In this document: piece after piece, positions 34,901 through 46,767 of the stretch | Layout: every line of letters starts with the position of its first letter | Position numbering within the stretch: position 1 is the first letter of the stretch | From: Trebouxia sp. TZW2008 | Taxonomy: Eukaryota; Chlorophyta; Trebouxiophyceae; Trebouxiales; Trebouxiaceae | Direction: 5' to 3' | DNA length: 64,000 nt | NCBI GenBank assembly: GCA_002118135.1 | Contig: BDIU01000008.1 | Coordinates: 186,001-250,000, forward strand | The notes under the pieces: model-generated | The model's database searches: none | What the model saw: only the letters and a program-made list of their open reading frames with translations | Told to the model about the DNA's origin: nothing | Program-made: the position numbers and the translations under genes

Positions 34901-37900
34901 AATACATATCATACTGACGTACAAGGCAGAGACCATTTGTGTGCCAATGCAGGGCAAGGTGTACAGGCCCAATGTGGTGCGTATTGGATCAGAGGAGGCG
35001 CCTGTCTCCCAGAGGGCCCGGGACGTGTGGGTGGACATGCTAATCGCTCGCTACACTGACATGGACCCCGCCACCTGGCAGCACAGGTCAGTCACATGCT
35101 CCTGCAATGACCTAATCTGCACTGATCACTGTTTGACTACTTGACATATTTGCAAGCATGCTCAGTCCCGCACAGACTACTCTGTAAGGATGCAGTATTG
35201 CACCCACAATGGGCTGATGCATCAGCATGCTGAGCTTGTTGTTTGTCCTGTCATCAGACCAGAAGAGTGCATACATTCTGTCTGTGTGTATCAGTGTCAC
35301 TTTCATGTTGAGACAGTGGCGTTGCCAAATGACACATGCACTATACAGCGCTGCAGAGAATGACAGATGCTTTTCTTGTTGATGATGATGGTGCTGCTGA
35401 TAGTGATGCCGATGCAGTAATGTTGCTGCTGCTGATGGTGTTGCTGCTGCAATAGTGATGCTGCTGCTGATGGTGGTTCTTGGGTTGCAGTTACACGAAG
35501 AAGCAGGATCAGGTCTCTAAGCAGACCTACCAGGTGGCCGCCTTGCAGAAGGATCTGCAGCAAACCCAAGACCAGGTGCGCTGCGTCCCCTTTGTGTGTC
35601 GGATCTTCCGTACTAACCCAATTTCCATGTGCAAGATCTTCTGTACTCACTAAATGATCTTCTTTCTATTTGTGTTTGATCTTCCATACTAAATCAAATT
35701 CTGTATGTAAGATTTTCTGCACTCACTGAATTGCTGTACACATAGCTCCTGTAATCACTCGAGCTTTGTCTGTGTGATCTTCTGTACTCACGTGAGGAGT
35801 CTGCATGTATGCATCTCTGCATGTGGGACTTGTTGCGTGTGTGATCCCTTTCTTGTGTGACTCTCTCCACACGTGGCCATGCCAGGAAGGTTGGCACGCA
35901 AAGTCTTGGCCTGACACTTTTGCAACCCATGTGATCATTCGACTTGATGTTGCCTTGCAGCGTGAGCAGCTGCAGAGCACCACAAGAGTCTGGGCAGTAC
36001 TTCAGTGCCATTACCTCCACTGCATGCAACAGTTTGCATCAAAGAGAGAGAGTTGGCAGGCTTTGCTTGACACTTGGGTCTTGTGCTGCAGCGTAAGCAG
36101 TTGGAGGGGGCAGTTGCAGAAGCCCCAGCAAGAGGGCCAGAGCTGCAGGGGCAGCTGGCGGACCAGTGCACCCCCCAGCTGGCACACCTGCATGAATCAC
36201 GAGACATTGTCACTGTGCTGATTGCTTTGGCCGTGTTTTGCAGCGTGAGCAGCTGGAGAGGGCAGTGGCAGAAGCCCCAGCAAGGGGAGAAAAGCTGCAG
36301 GGGCAGATAGCGCAATTTGGCAGGGAGGCGGACCAGTGCAGCTACCAGCTGGCACACTTGCATGAAGAGCGGGACAAGGCCCTTGTGGACATGAAACGTC
36401 TTGAAGAAGTCCACAATTTGGTGCACCACCAGGGGGGCGTCAATATCCGTGAGGTCAGTCCCCGTCGGCATGTACTGAATGTCACTGTGGAAGGATATGA
36501 GACTGATGGCAAGGACCCGGCGGACATGGCTTGTCTTGAAAAAGTTCCCACTGGTGCGCCAAGAATGCAGAGTCAACACCCGTGTGGTCAGTCACCTCCG
36601 GATCTGTGCAGCCAGGAATACTCTGCAGACAAACAGCCTTCTTTGAGGAGTGCCGTGAAACACATGCAGCATTAGGTGTGAGCATGAAGTGGAATCAGAT
36701 GGCAATGAGATTGATGTTGTCCAGTAACCCCTCAATATGACGACTGCATTGGTTACCAAAAAGAATGTCCTTACATCAAACTGTCCTTACTCAAAAGTAT
36801 CACTGTAGTCAGACTGCAGTGCTTGGTGCCCAGTTGCATTGTCCTTACATCGAGAATGTCCTTGTACCCAGTGTCCTTATAACAAGAGATCTGTAGTGGA
36901 CATGGCTTGCCTGGAAGAAGTTGCACCTCTGGTGTGCCACGAGCACATTGTCAACATTTGTGTGGTCAGTCACTGCTGGATGCAGTCCTGGCAAAGTGGC
37001 TCCACCTAATGCCAAATCAGCATGAGCTATCATGCACAAAGCTCACAATCAGGATGCTATAGCCTGACACGGTGATATTTTGACTGTCAGACATGTTGCA
37101 AGCATGGTCTTGTGCCCTTAGAATGTAATGCAGTCAATTCTTGACGTCGGAACATCGCCAGTGTTGAGAACCAGTCAGTGCATATTGACTGCAGAGGGTC
37201 TTCTGAATGATACTTTGATGCAAGTACAATTGTCAGACCCAGCCATTACATCAAGAAAATGTTGTTTCAATTTGTTTTTGGGCACTGCTCTACAGGTGAA
37301 GGACAATCTGGAGCTGTCATTTGTTCAGGAGGCTGAAATGGTGTTCACTACGCTGTCCAGCACGGGTCGCCGCATCTTCAGTCACCTGAAGGACGCCTTT
37401 GAAAACGTGCTGATCGATGAGGCTGCTCAAGCTTCAGAGATTGCTGTCTTGCAGCCACTCATGCTGGGCTGCAAAAGGTACACCTTACTTGAACAAGACT
37501 CAAAACCCACCCCTCTGCTCATTATGATCAAAGTTGGCTGAGAACGTGCTGATTGATGAAGCTGCTCAAGCTAGCTCAAAGATTGCTGTGCTACAACCAC
37601 TCATGCTGAGACATAATAGGTGTGTCCCAGCTCCTGAATGTCTAGTGCAGTGACCTCTTCCAGCATCCAACAAAAGCTGAATCAAATGCTGACTGCAAAG
37701 CATGTTCACTCAGCCTTTTTGCACAGTGGTTTAAGATTGCTGAGCCAATATGCTTGGCAGTCAGCACCTGAATCAAACAGGGTTGCAAGACGGAGGAAGG
37801 TGATTGGATCAAGATGCTTTGCATCCTGTCCTCCCTGCCAGCCAGCCTGCCTGCTTGCCTGCCTGCCTGTCTGCCTGTCTGTGTCTGTCCATCTGTCCGT

Positions 37901-37901
37901 C

Positions 37902-37955
<54 letters not shown>

Positions 37956-40900
37956 CATCCTGGCTGTGAACCAGTGCAAGAATGCTCCCAAAAGAGTGTG
38001 ATGGGGTTGCAGGGTGGTGCTGGTGGGGGACCCCCAGCAGTTGCCCGCCACAGTGCTCTCACGTCAAGCCCAGCTAGCCAACATGGAGCGCAGCATGTTT
38101 GAAAGGTGCTTGAGCTTGACACTCAAGTCTTATGCGGTTGCCTGCTTGGTATCAGGAAAGCAAGCAGTGCGTCGGCCATCAGTATGCTGTGGTGCATGCA
38201 TTTGCTCAACTGCCCACAAGTGAATAGAACCCATTTTTGTGATTGATGGTGTCTCAAATTTTGATGCATTGAGCCCGCATGTGCCAACATGCTCAGCATG
38301 TCTAACTGCTTATTGACGCCAGATATGCAAATTAGTCTCAAGTTCTCATAATTACACAATGCTTGAAGCTGTCTTCGAAGCATCCTGACATATGCTGATG
38401 TGCCGTGTTGCCTGCATGTAGGTTTCAGAAGGCAGGCTGTCCAGTGACGATGCTGTCAGTGCAGTACCGCATGCACCCCCTCATCCGCCAATTCCCTTCC
38501 ATGCACTTTTACAACAACCAGCTGCAGGATGGGTGAGCTTAACAACATGCTGTGCTGCTTGCATACATGACTGACATATGTACACACAAAATCTGTGTGT
38601 GCTTGAATGGCAAGCTGCATGGCAAATGAAGCCATTGTTGGCCTGTCTGCCTCAAGCTTTCAGATATACATGCAGGCATATATGGGCAATACAGGCGCAG
38701 CGTAGTTGTCGCACATCAGTGCATGTTCTGCGTAAGCCATTGGCAAACAGAGATGTGTAAGAATGTATATGCTGCTTACTGCACTGATGTTCAAATCACA
38801 GAAAGGTTGACTCCCTTTGTGTTGGGGCTGACTGCCCTACGCAGTCACCAATACATAAAGCATGTGCTCAAGTCAGACAACTAGCAAGGAATCATAAGCT
38901 CTGTACTGATCATAGCCCCTTCTGCCTTGCGTTGTGCCATCAGCAGTCATATGCCAAAGTGCAAGCAAATATGGTACACAGTCTGATAGGTTGTGCTTTA
39001 CCATTAAAAGATAGCGATTTCCCAATAGACAGTGTGCTGTTTCCTTACATGCAGGGCGTCTGTGTTGGCAGAGGCAGCCAGTAAGGACCTCATGTACGAC
39101 CACCCCTTGATGAAGCCATACATCTTCTTTGATGTTTCAGCGGGACGGGAGAGCCGCCAGGGCACTGGCTCCCTCAGGAATCAGGTCAGCAGCATTTGCT
39201 ACAATTCTGGTTCTTGCCGGTATTCAGCTGAGGAAATTGCACCGTTCCAAATGTATGCATGTATGACCAACCCTTGATGAAACCCTACAACTTCTTTGAG
39301 GTTTCAGCGGGGCGGGAGAGCCGCCAGGGCACTGGCCCCCTCAGGAATTAGGTCAGCACCATTTCCCTCAGTCCAGATTCTGCTGAGTGTTCATTTGAAG
39401 TGGGTTCAAAATCCACGTCAGTGTATGCATGCACTCGGCTTATGGTGGCAAAAAAAATGGTCTAAGTTTGCCACACTCCAGTTCCCGCGCAAGAAAGCAA
39501 TCATAAAGCATGGTCTCAACCGCCAGGTACCGTTTGACAACATCTGCTGCAGCCAGAGCCGTATTCAATAGAGCCCTAGACAGGTCAAGATGACATTCTT
39601 GGCATAGTGAGTGGTCAACTATGAAGATGCAGACTCAGGTCCTGCGCTCAACACCAGTGCAATGCATCCAGTGACTACGTTGTGAACGAGGTCAATTCAG
39701 TTCCTGAAACGCTATGTGTTCAACAGAATGGTGGTGCAGGGCGAGGCAGATTTGGCAGCAGCCCTGTTCTTTGAGCTGAGGAGTCTGTTGATGGCAGCCC
39801 ACCAGCAGAAGAGCGAGGGGTTGAAGGCAACCCGTGTGGGGGTGATCACCCCCTACCGCCAGCAACGCAGCTGCCTCCAGGACACTTTTGCTGCATTGTG
39901 CAGAGAGCACGCCAAGGAGGTCAGAATCACATTCTGCTCACCCTGCAGTGTGATGCATTGCAAAAGCAACCTGCACCTCATCCTGCACTGTATTGCGTTC
40001 TAAAGAAATGCAGCACAGGATGCCGCTGCTGCCCTCTGCAGAAAGCTTGCCAAGGAGGTCAGCACCCTCATCTTACAACATGTTGCAAAGCAAGCTGGTG
40101 GAAACCCCAACTGCCAGCAGCGCACCTGCCTGCAGGATACCTTTGCTGCTCTGTGCAGGGAGCATGCCAAAGAGGTCAGCGTCTCATCCTGCCCTACATT
40201 GCATTGCACTGAATTGCATTGCAAGCTATAACTATAACAACATTGTGCCCCCTGCCAGCAGCACACCTGTCTGCAGGTCACCTTTGCTGCTCTGTGCAGA
40301 GAGCGCGCCAAGGAGGTCAGCAACTTTGCTCAGGTCCGCTCAGCATGCATTTCGGTGAGACAAAGCCTAAATGTACAGATGCATGCCCTTACCATTTCGT
40401 GCAAGAAAATTGCCAAGGGGTGGCTTACCATTCCTAATGGTCCAGCAGGACAAAAATGAAACATTAGTACAGCCCTCAAATCTATTGCTGGCATTCCTCC
40501 AGCCGTTTGATGTGAGCAATGGCCTGGCAAAGCAATTCTTGCCTCCTTGGTCCCATCCCTCAATTGTCTTCAATTTTCCCAAATACGGCTGCAGCGTGAT
40601 GTGGCTTGTTGTGAATGGGCTTTGTTTTGATGCTGATGCTTTTCTTTGGGCACACTCCAGATCGTCAAAATGTGACTAGCCAGCCATCCTAGAGGTCAAT
40701 GCAGCTGCACAAATGCTCAGTCCAAAGCATGAGCACAGTATATACAGCTTGCTCTTGAATGTGCAGACGCATGGCCAGTCCTCAATTAGAGCACCTTCAG
40801 ATGAACAGTAAGCACAGGAATCAACACAAGCTTTGTGTGCGGTGCAGGTGGTGATAGAGACAGTGGACAGCTTCCAGGGAAAGCAGATGGATGTGGTCAT

Positions 40901-42337
40901 CATGTCGTGTGTGCGGGCCAGCCAACCCGGTCTGCAGACTGGCATTGGGTTTGTGTCAGACATTCGGCGCATGAATGTGGCCATCACACGAGCCAAGCGG
41001 GCTCTCTGGATTTTGGGTAGCGCTGCTACTCTGCAGGTCAACCTTCATGCACAACTCCTGCACATCACTTCCAGTGCACTGGACCTGGCCAAGCATGCCT
41101 GACTTGCTCGACCTCATTAGTTGCATGTGTCAGACTAATCAGGCACGTGAATGTGGCTCCCACCCAAGCTAAGCGGGCTCTCCGGATCTTGGGCAGTGCT
41201 GCTACTCTGCAGGTCAAAATTGATGCACAAATTGTACACTTCAGTTCCTATGAAGTCGCATAAGTCAAGCGCACCTGACTTGCTCAAGTTGCATGTGCAC
41301 GTATGTACATCTCGCTACCCAGCAAATGATGACACCGCCTCTCACAGTGCTTGCAAAGTGGCTTTCAGACAATACCTGATCGAAGACGACCTGCCAACCG
41401 TGACTGCGCTCAGTGCAAGAGGTTGGCATGTAAGGTGAAGTTCTCACAGTCTATGCTGTCTGAGGGTCTGAGATTATGTTGACTGCGGCTGCAGGCCAGC
41501 CCAGTATGGAAGGCGCTGTTGGATGATGCAGAAGAGCGGGGCTTCATTGTGCGCAACGCCAGCGCAGGCGAGCTCTTCCCAAACATGACAGACCTGCATC
41601 TCATGATGGCCAACAGACTCAACCCCTCCCCTGACCCCCACCCACCACCCCAGCCCCCTGCGCATCAGAGGAGTGCTGATATCAAGTCTGACCCCAGGAC
41701 TGACCCCCAGGGCCCCCCTCACAGGGCAGATGCTGAGATCAGGACTGATCCTAGGACTGCTCCTAGGGCACCTCAAGGAGGTGGGCGTGGGGTCGGGCAC
41801 CCCAGCGGCCCCTCAGGGATGGCCCCTCTGGGTGGCAGGGGTACTCCCCAGGGGGTCCCTTTCAACACCAGCCATGCGCCACAACAGCCACAACATAGAG
41901 GGCAAGGCGCTCATGCCATGCATGGGCGGCCGCATCAGGCAATGACGCGCGATGATGCAGGATCACAGCAGCTGACGCCTGCACAGCTGGCCATTCAACA
42001 AGGGAAGCTTCAACAGCAGCTTGAGCGGCAGCAGCAGCAGCCAGGGCAGCAGCAGCAGCAGGCAGGGCCGCTGCAGCATGTAGCGCAGTCACAGATGGCA
42101 GGTTCAGGGAATCAGCCACGCCAACTTCCTGGCCACAGCATACAGTCTGAAGGCATGCAGGGCGTTCAGCACAGCCAATGGGACTCACTACACCATGGCC
42201 CCAGAGACCCTAGGCAGCCAGCAGCTTCTGGAGCACCCATAGAAGCTGCAGCAAGTGCAAGCCAGGCACAGAGGCCTAGTGATAATCACAGTCAGCATTT
42301 GGCCCAGAGTCAGCGTCTACATCCACACCAGCGTCAA

Positions 42338-42369
<32 letters not shown>

Positions 42370-42955
42370 TCAGCATCAGCAGCAACATCAGCATCAGCGT
42401 TCTGCTGAACATGCTCACATAGAACGCCAACTTGGTGCAGGTTTGCATGAGGCGCCCAGTTGGCTGCATTCCCAGTATCCCTCAGCAGCATCTGAGGAAG
42501 CTCATGAGGCGTCAGACTCAGCAAAACCAGGTGCTCACAGAAGTGGTCCATCTGCAGCTGAACAGCAGCACCGTACACTTTCAAGTCATGCCAGACAGGA
42601 TGCGGCAGGCATGCCAGCTATACCATCTGCAGCACCACATGCCACGTCAAGGCATGATCGCTATCCTAGTAGTAGAGTGCAGGATGCTTGGCCAGTGCCG
42701 GCAAGTGTCGCTCAAAGTCGCAATCTTGGCAAAAGCAGTAGAGAACAGTATAGGGAAGGTCCTAGGCAGGCAGACCGCTCTACAAGACACTTTGCTGAAA
42801 GGAATGGTCCTTTGCCAGACTCGTCTCGGATGGATCAGGGTAGTTTTGCAGCAGCTGGGCCATGTGCAGGTAGCCAAGCGGCCTTGAGTACAAATGATTT
42901 TCAGGACAGTAGTGAAACTTCAGAAGTGCCTGTGTGGATGAACAGCCGGCGCTGA
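28938..42955 (+). CDS. SEN1: SEN1/senataxin-type superfamily 1 RNA/DNA helicase (MAA3-like)
   Basis: A nuclear UPF1-like helicase that unwinds RNA:DNA hybrids and acts in transcription termination. Exons: 28938-28961, 29107-about 29560, (uncertain exon near 29776-29845), 29905-30120, 30440-30661, 31089-31195, 31981-32177, 32429-32539, 32775-32936, 33396-33489, 33840-33936, 34233-34383, 34953-35086, 35491-35575, 36244-36453, 37296-37477, 38013-38105, 38422-38532, 39055-39184, 39701-39919, 40848-41036, 41495-42955. From 29905 on all phases agree (1389 codons). Motifs in order: YLSTFEPLLFEE; LARPPPKGSLEW; Walker A GPPGTGKTHT (split by an intron inside the Gly codon); RILVCAPSNAATDELL; a coiled-coil insert (REQLERAVAEAP...EERDKAL); VLIDEAAQASE (motif II); VVLVGDPQQLPATV; SVQYRMHPLIRQFP; VGVITPYRQQ; ETVDSFQGKQMDVVIMSCVR; DIRRMNVAITRAKRALWILG. 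The last exon codes ~480 residues of Pro/Gln/His-rich, probably disordered tail. N-terminal exon joins are uncertain. Confidence 0.92.
31441..31600 (+). repeat. G-rich minisatellite in a SEN1 intron
   Basis: Imperfect repeats of GGTGAGGGTAA and GGTGGAGG run for ~160 bp with many GGG/GG runs. It reads as poly-Gly in one frame, but no acceptor gives phase 1 entry without a stop, so I treat it as intronic. It could form G-quadruplexes on the coding strand. Confidence 0.75.
31824..31955 (+). repeat. Acceptor-side echo of SEN1 exon at 31981
   Basis: ATTTAGCGCTGTCACTGGAT ... CAGAGGCAGATAGAAGCAGG repeats the start of the exon at 31981, 157 bp upstream, with an intact TGCAG acceptor. It is open in the correct phase for about 47 codons before a stop. 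Confidence 0.85.
35961..36213 (+). repeat. Two acceptor-side echoes of SEN1 coiled-coil exon
   Basis: Copies of CGTGAGCAGCTGGAGAGGGC start at 35961 (short) and 36092 (about 120 bp, lacking an internal 15 bp), ahead of the true exon at 36244. All three follow a GCAG acceptor. The 36092 copy is open in frame and would add another coiled-coil segment if it were spliced in. Confidence 0.88.
36523..36970 (+). repeat. Two donor-side echoes of SEN1 coiled-coil exon, with a MITE between them
   Basis: GACATGGCTTGTCTTGAAAA ... GTGGTCAGTCA (36523-36600) and GACATGGCTTGCCTGGAAGA ... GTGGTCAGTCA (36899-36970) derive from the exon end at 36390-36460. The second copy sits directly after the 172 bp MITE, so the element inserted after the duplication. 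Confidence 0.82.
36722..36893 (-). mobile_element. Pogo/Tigger-like MITE, 172 bp, inverted relative to the copy at 27245
   Basis: On the minus strand it begins CAGATCTCTTGTTATAAGGA, with TGTAAGGACA repeats. The other end (CAGTAACCCCTCAATATGAC) corresponds to the far end of the 27245 copy, and the inner GTCCTTACATCAAACTGTCC matches it in reverse complement. TA follows it at 36894; the other flank reads TC instead of TA. Confidence 0.75.
37539..37622 (+). repeat. Donor-side echo of the SEN1 DEAAQ-box exon
   Basis: GAACGTGCTGATTGATGAAG ... CCACTCATGCTGAGACATAATAG/GT copies the motif II exon end, 142 bp after the true donor (37478). It carries a frame-breaking insertion. Confidence 0.9.
37840..37956 (+). 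repeat. (CTGC/CTGT)n tetranucleotide repeat in a SEN1 intron
   Basis: A ~115 bp run of CTGC grading into CTGT, with about ten perfect CTGT units at the end. It lies 55 bp before the GDPQQLP exon. Confidence 0.95.
39256..39358 (+). repeat. Donor-side echo of SEN1 exon at 39055-39184
   Basis: About 95 bp (TGACCAACCCTTGATGAAAC to GGAATTAG/GTCAGC) is over 85% identical to the exon end, 167 bp downstream of the true donor. AATCAG has become AATTAG, an in-frame stop just before the donor. It is one of the youngest-looking echoes. Confidence 0.93.
40020..40325 (+). repeat. Three donor-side echoes of SEN1 exon at 39701-39919
   Basis: The exon end (CGCCAGCAACGCAGCTGCCT ... GCCAAGGAG/GTCAG) recurs with donors at 40058, 40175 and 40316. 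Steps are 138, 117 and 141 bp. Every copy keeps AAGGAG/GTCAG or AAAGAG/GTCAG. Confidence 0.92.
41145..41260 (+). repeat. Donor-side echo of the SEN1 motif VI exon
   Basis: GTGAATGTGGCTCCCACCCA ... GCTACTCTGCAG/GTCAAA duplicates the last ~65 bases of the 40848-41036 exon and ~90 bases of intron. The donor is 176 bp after the true one. Shared intron bases include CACCTGACTTGCTC. Confidence 0.92.
42341..42400 (+). repeat. CAG/CAT repeat encoding a Gln/His tract in the SEN1 tail
   Basis: An uninterrupted CAG run followed by CAGCAT units within the last SEN1 exon codes about ten Gln, then mixed Gln/His. Confidence 0.95.
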
Positions 42956-44168
42956 CAGCATTGCCTGTTCAGGATGTGATGCTGTCAGACTTTCCAATGT
43001 GCTCGAGCAGTGTTTCCATTGTGACAAAGCAGCTGTAAAGCGTTGCCTGCATGCGATTGCTAGCAAAATCGGCGAAGCTGGAAGCCCTGTCATCTTGTTG
43101 ACAAGCCTCATCTTCTGAAATGATTTCCGGACCTGTTTTGTCCCCGATTCCCAAACTCGCCCCTCTCAGCAATTCACACAATTGGTCACTGTTTGCACCA
43201 TAAAGATCATGCAACACCAAGCAGCCATACGTGCTGCATGCTTTACTGTCACCAAATTGCAATCACTTGCTCACAATCTATTATACAGTTGAGGTGCCTT
43301 GTTTGGATATGTGCGATCTTTGTTACAAGCTTAGTGTGGCGGTAGTCCACGCCCTTTGCATATGAACGTGCCAAATTGAAGCGCACGTTCTCAAGACTAA
43401 GTCAAAGCTACAGCAGTGCTCACGCTGAACAAGCCATAAAATCAAGCAGTCAAGTGAGCTTCACCCATAGTTGCTGATCACTGGCCAAGATACAGCATGA
43501 AATGTCAAGCAGTCACCAACTTTAGGGATTGCATCTGAGGCATACTTTTTTGCAGGGTGGCATAAGAGACATGCCATGAACCCCACTGGTACACATGTGT
43601 TCTGATGGAATAAGAGATCACAAAGCTGTCCAAGCACATGACACACTAGATATCTCAGCTACTAGTATACATTTAGACCAAGACGTCTTGCATAGTGGTT
43701 GATGCCAGACTGAGCACACAGGAAATGTCAGCCATTTGGTCTTTGGTCCCAACCACTTGACTTTCTGCTGGGTGCATGCCGGTCGCTTTGTGTCCTGCAC
43801 AGACAATAAATGGGTCGCGATACTTGTCTGCGACCCAAAACAAGCTTTGCAATAGCAAAGCACATGACATGCGCTGCAGAGCGACGCTACACAATGCTGC
43901 ACACTCAAAGCTTTAGTTGAAGAGCAGTGAGCAATAACGCTTCAGCTGACTAGGAACAAGATGACAGCAAGGGTTTTGCACTCCATGAAGGGAATGCTCT
44001 GCAGCATGATGTGCCACCCATCCAAACTTGCAGACAACAAAAGTGTCAGCTGAGCATCTGAAGATGCTCAGTGAGCCCTCCAGTAGCGCACACGCATCCA
44101 TGACGTACAACCGTGGTAGGCAAGGACATCTGTTAATGTTCAATATGAATTATGAGGAACACAGGTAC
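42956..44168. other. Region between convergent SEN1 and PNUTS-like genes
   Basis: No confident gene. A TGTAA at 43034-43038 can end SEN1; a minus-strand TGTAA (TTACA at 43321-43325) can end the PNUTS-like gene. A minus-strand ORF at 42969-43262 (97 codons) and a possible extra exon at about 44145-44029 (minus) would only be coding if the PNUTS-like gene continues past the ambiguous stop at 44169. Confidence 0.45.
43034..43038 (+). terminator. Probable poly(A) signal of SEN1
   Basis: TGTAA lies 79 bp beyond the SEN1 stop codon, a normal distance for a chlorophyte 3' UTR. Confidence 0.45.
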
Positions 44169-46713
44169 TTACTGACTGCGGTCTCTATCTCTGCGCTCGC
44201 CCCTGTCAGCAGCAGACCGGCCTCTGTCAGATCTGTCATGCTGCATCTCTGGGCCATCCCAGTCATCTTCACGCACATGTGCAAACTGACACCTCTCACC
44301 CTTGGCGCAGCCCTGCACGGAAGATTGTATGAAACAATATAGTAAACATGGTCAAGTCAAGTAGTTATGCTTCACGAAGTTATGCAAGATGCTGTGTGAA
44401 ACGGCTACAACTCAACATGAGGCAGCAGGGAGATGCCACAGAATGCTTTATCAATGTTGCAAGATACTGCACAACATGCGGTTTAGCTGGCTCCAAGTCA
44501 AGGTGACATCAAAGTCAAAGTCAACTACACAATGCACTGCTTGTGATGCATATCAACAAGCATCATCCTGTGTCCATGCAATGCAGTAGCACATTCCTGA
44601 CTGTGACCAGAAAGAGGTGCGCTTTACCTTTGGGGTGTTGAAGAAGGCACATCTGCGAGACTGCTGCCATGAGGGCCCATCACCACGACCTCCACTGGAC
44701 CTGCTCACCACCACATAAACACAGTCATGCTCAGCAGACATTGCCTAGCGTTGCTTGACAATGACAATTGACATAAGGCATCAATGAGCCAAATGTCTGC
44801 TTGGGAACCCTCCATCTTGCCAAACATGCATGAGGGGGTGACAGCAGGAGGCCGAGTTCAAAAGGCATTTGCATTGTGCTTTGTCGAAGCACATGTTTTG
44901 AGCACATGCAACTGACACAGCTATGACAAAATGTGATGGCTAGGTAAATGTATGCTGCTGTGCATTTGTGGGATACGCAATTGTTGCGCTCTGCTGGCCA
45001 AGCCTACTTGATCAATTTTCTAGTCGCATCTCACAAGGTTTGGGGGTGACGAAAGCAGACTAGACATGACAAGCAAGCCATACGCTCAAGCTTAACACAG
45101 CACACTTGGTCTGACAAGCCTATCATTGGGAACATGCAGCAGTGCTTGCCAAGTCAAGTGTCAAGCAGCGGTTGGGGCAAGTTTTCTCAAGTTGACAGCA
45201 AATCACACAGTCTGCGTTTTGTTGTGTCACAGACTATGAATTGAGAAAGTATGCCATTTGTCTCATCTTCTTCTTCCTTTTCTTGTACCTGGCAAAATGG
45301 GACAGGCCACCTCTAGATGCCCTGCCCTTATGGGGTGGGCGTCATTGCTGTAGAGTAAGGGTTCAGTTTGTGAAGTCCAAGCCCAGAGCCCTGAGGTAAT
45401 GTAAAGCAAACAAACTACATGCTGTACCTGGCGGGATGAGGCGGGCCATCTCTAGGTGCCCTGCCCCTGCCAGGAGGCTCATTCCTGTGGGGTGGGGGCT
45501 CATGCCTGTAGGGCGGGGGCTCATGCCTGTGAGGTGGGGGCCCTGGGCCAGCACCCCTGAAGTCTGGAGGGTGCCTGCCAGCTGGCTCATACCTGACATG
45601 CTTGAAGCCACATGTCTCCCCTCTTGAACAACCCTGCAAGCAGATTTACAATGGTCAGTCTTCTTGCACAAACAGGAGATGACCATCTTACTGCTGCATT
45701 GCAGCTTGCTCTGCATGATGCAGGATGCTGACGTGGGATATGCGCAAAGCAAGTTTCAGACTGCTGAAGCGCCCAAAGATGCCTTCTTTGTACAGCATTG
45801 CAGATGTGCCTGAAGCATGTCGTAGCCTGCAACAGCTGACCGTACGACATGACAACATAGGCAGAGCCAAGACATTGCAAGTCAAGGTGGACATGAAAGA
45901 TCAGGCAGCAGTCAGCAAGACTGACATTGGTGGGTCACCTTAGGGGTGCTGAAGAACTTGCAGAGGGCAGAGGAGGCTTTAGCAAGGGTTGGCAGCTGCA
46001 CCTCCTGGCCGCCAGCAGGGCGGGGCACTTCAGCAAAGGGCCCTTCCAGCTGGTCTGGCCCTGGCTGCACCTGCCATGCAGAACCAGTGGATGGGTCAAC
46101 GTCGTCACTCACTCAATCAAGCATGCATGTTAGCTGTTGAAGCGTACGCGAAGTGTATCGTGACCTTGGGAGACAGTCAACAACATGCAAGGGATGTTTT
46201 CAACAGGCGTGCCTATGCCTGCTACTCATCAACGCTGAATCAGAAGCCCCTTAGGAAGACTTCATAGAGCAGACAGCCACATGATGCTGCCAAGTGTTGC
46301 CAACATACAGCTTGTGCACTACTGGCAGAAATATTGTGGCGCGTGTGCTACCAGGACCACTGTGCATAGTTCAGAGCAGTGCTATGTCCATACACTGTGT
46401 AAGCGCAAGGCGTACCTGCATGGGGCGCATGACATTGGGCGTCTGATGCAGATGGGGCACAGAAGGGGGCGGCCCTCCCCCAGGTGGGGGTCTGAAAGCA
46501 GGACCGCCTGGGCCTGGTCCTCCTGCTTGCCCATGCATGTGCTGAGGGGGCACAGCGTGCTGTAACGGGGGTCGAGCCCCTGGACCTCCTGGGGGTTTGG
46601 GGGGCTGAGCTGGGGGCTGCAGACCCACTCCTGACTGCTGCAGCATGCCAGGGGGCTGCAAAGCAGGGGCGTAAGTGGGCAAGCCCTGAGGCTGCAGGAA
46701 ATGCCCTGGTGGC

Positions 46714-46767
<54 letters not shown>

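Noticed and set aside
35935..36579. 214-codon ORF on the minus strand
   Set aside because: It is the antisense of the repeated SEN1 coiled-coil exon and its echoes; the + strand reading has the conserved content and splice sites.
37706..38122. Minus-strand ORF with a DRQT repeat
   Set aside because: It is simply the (CTGT)n microsatellite read as codons.
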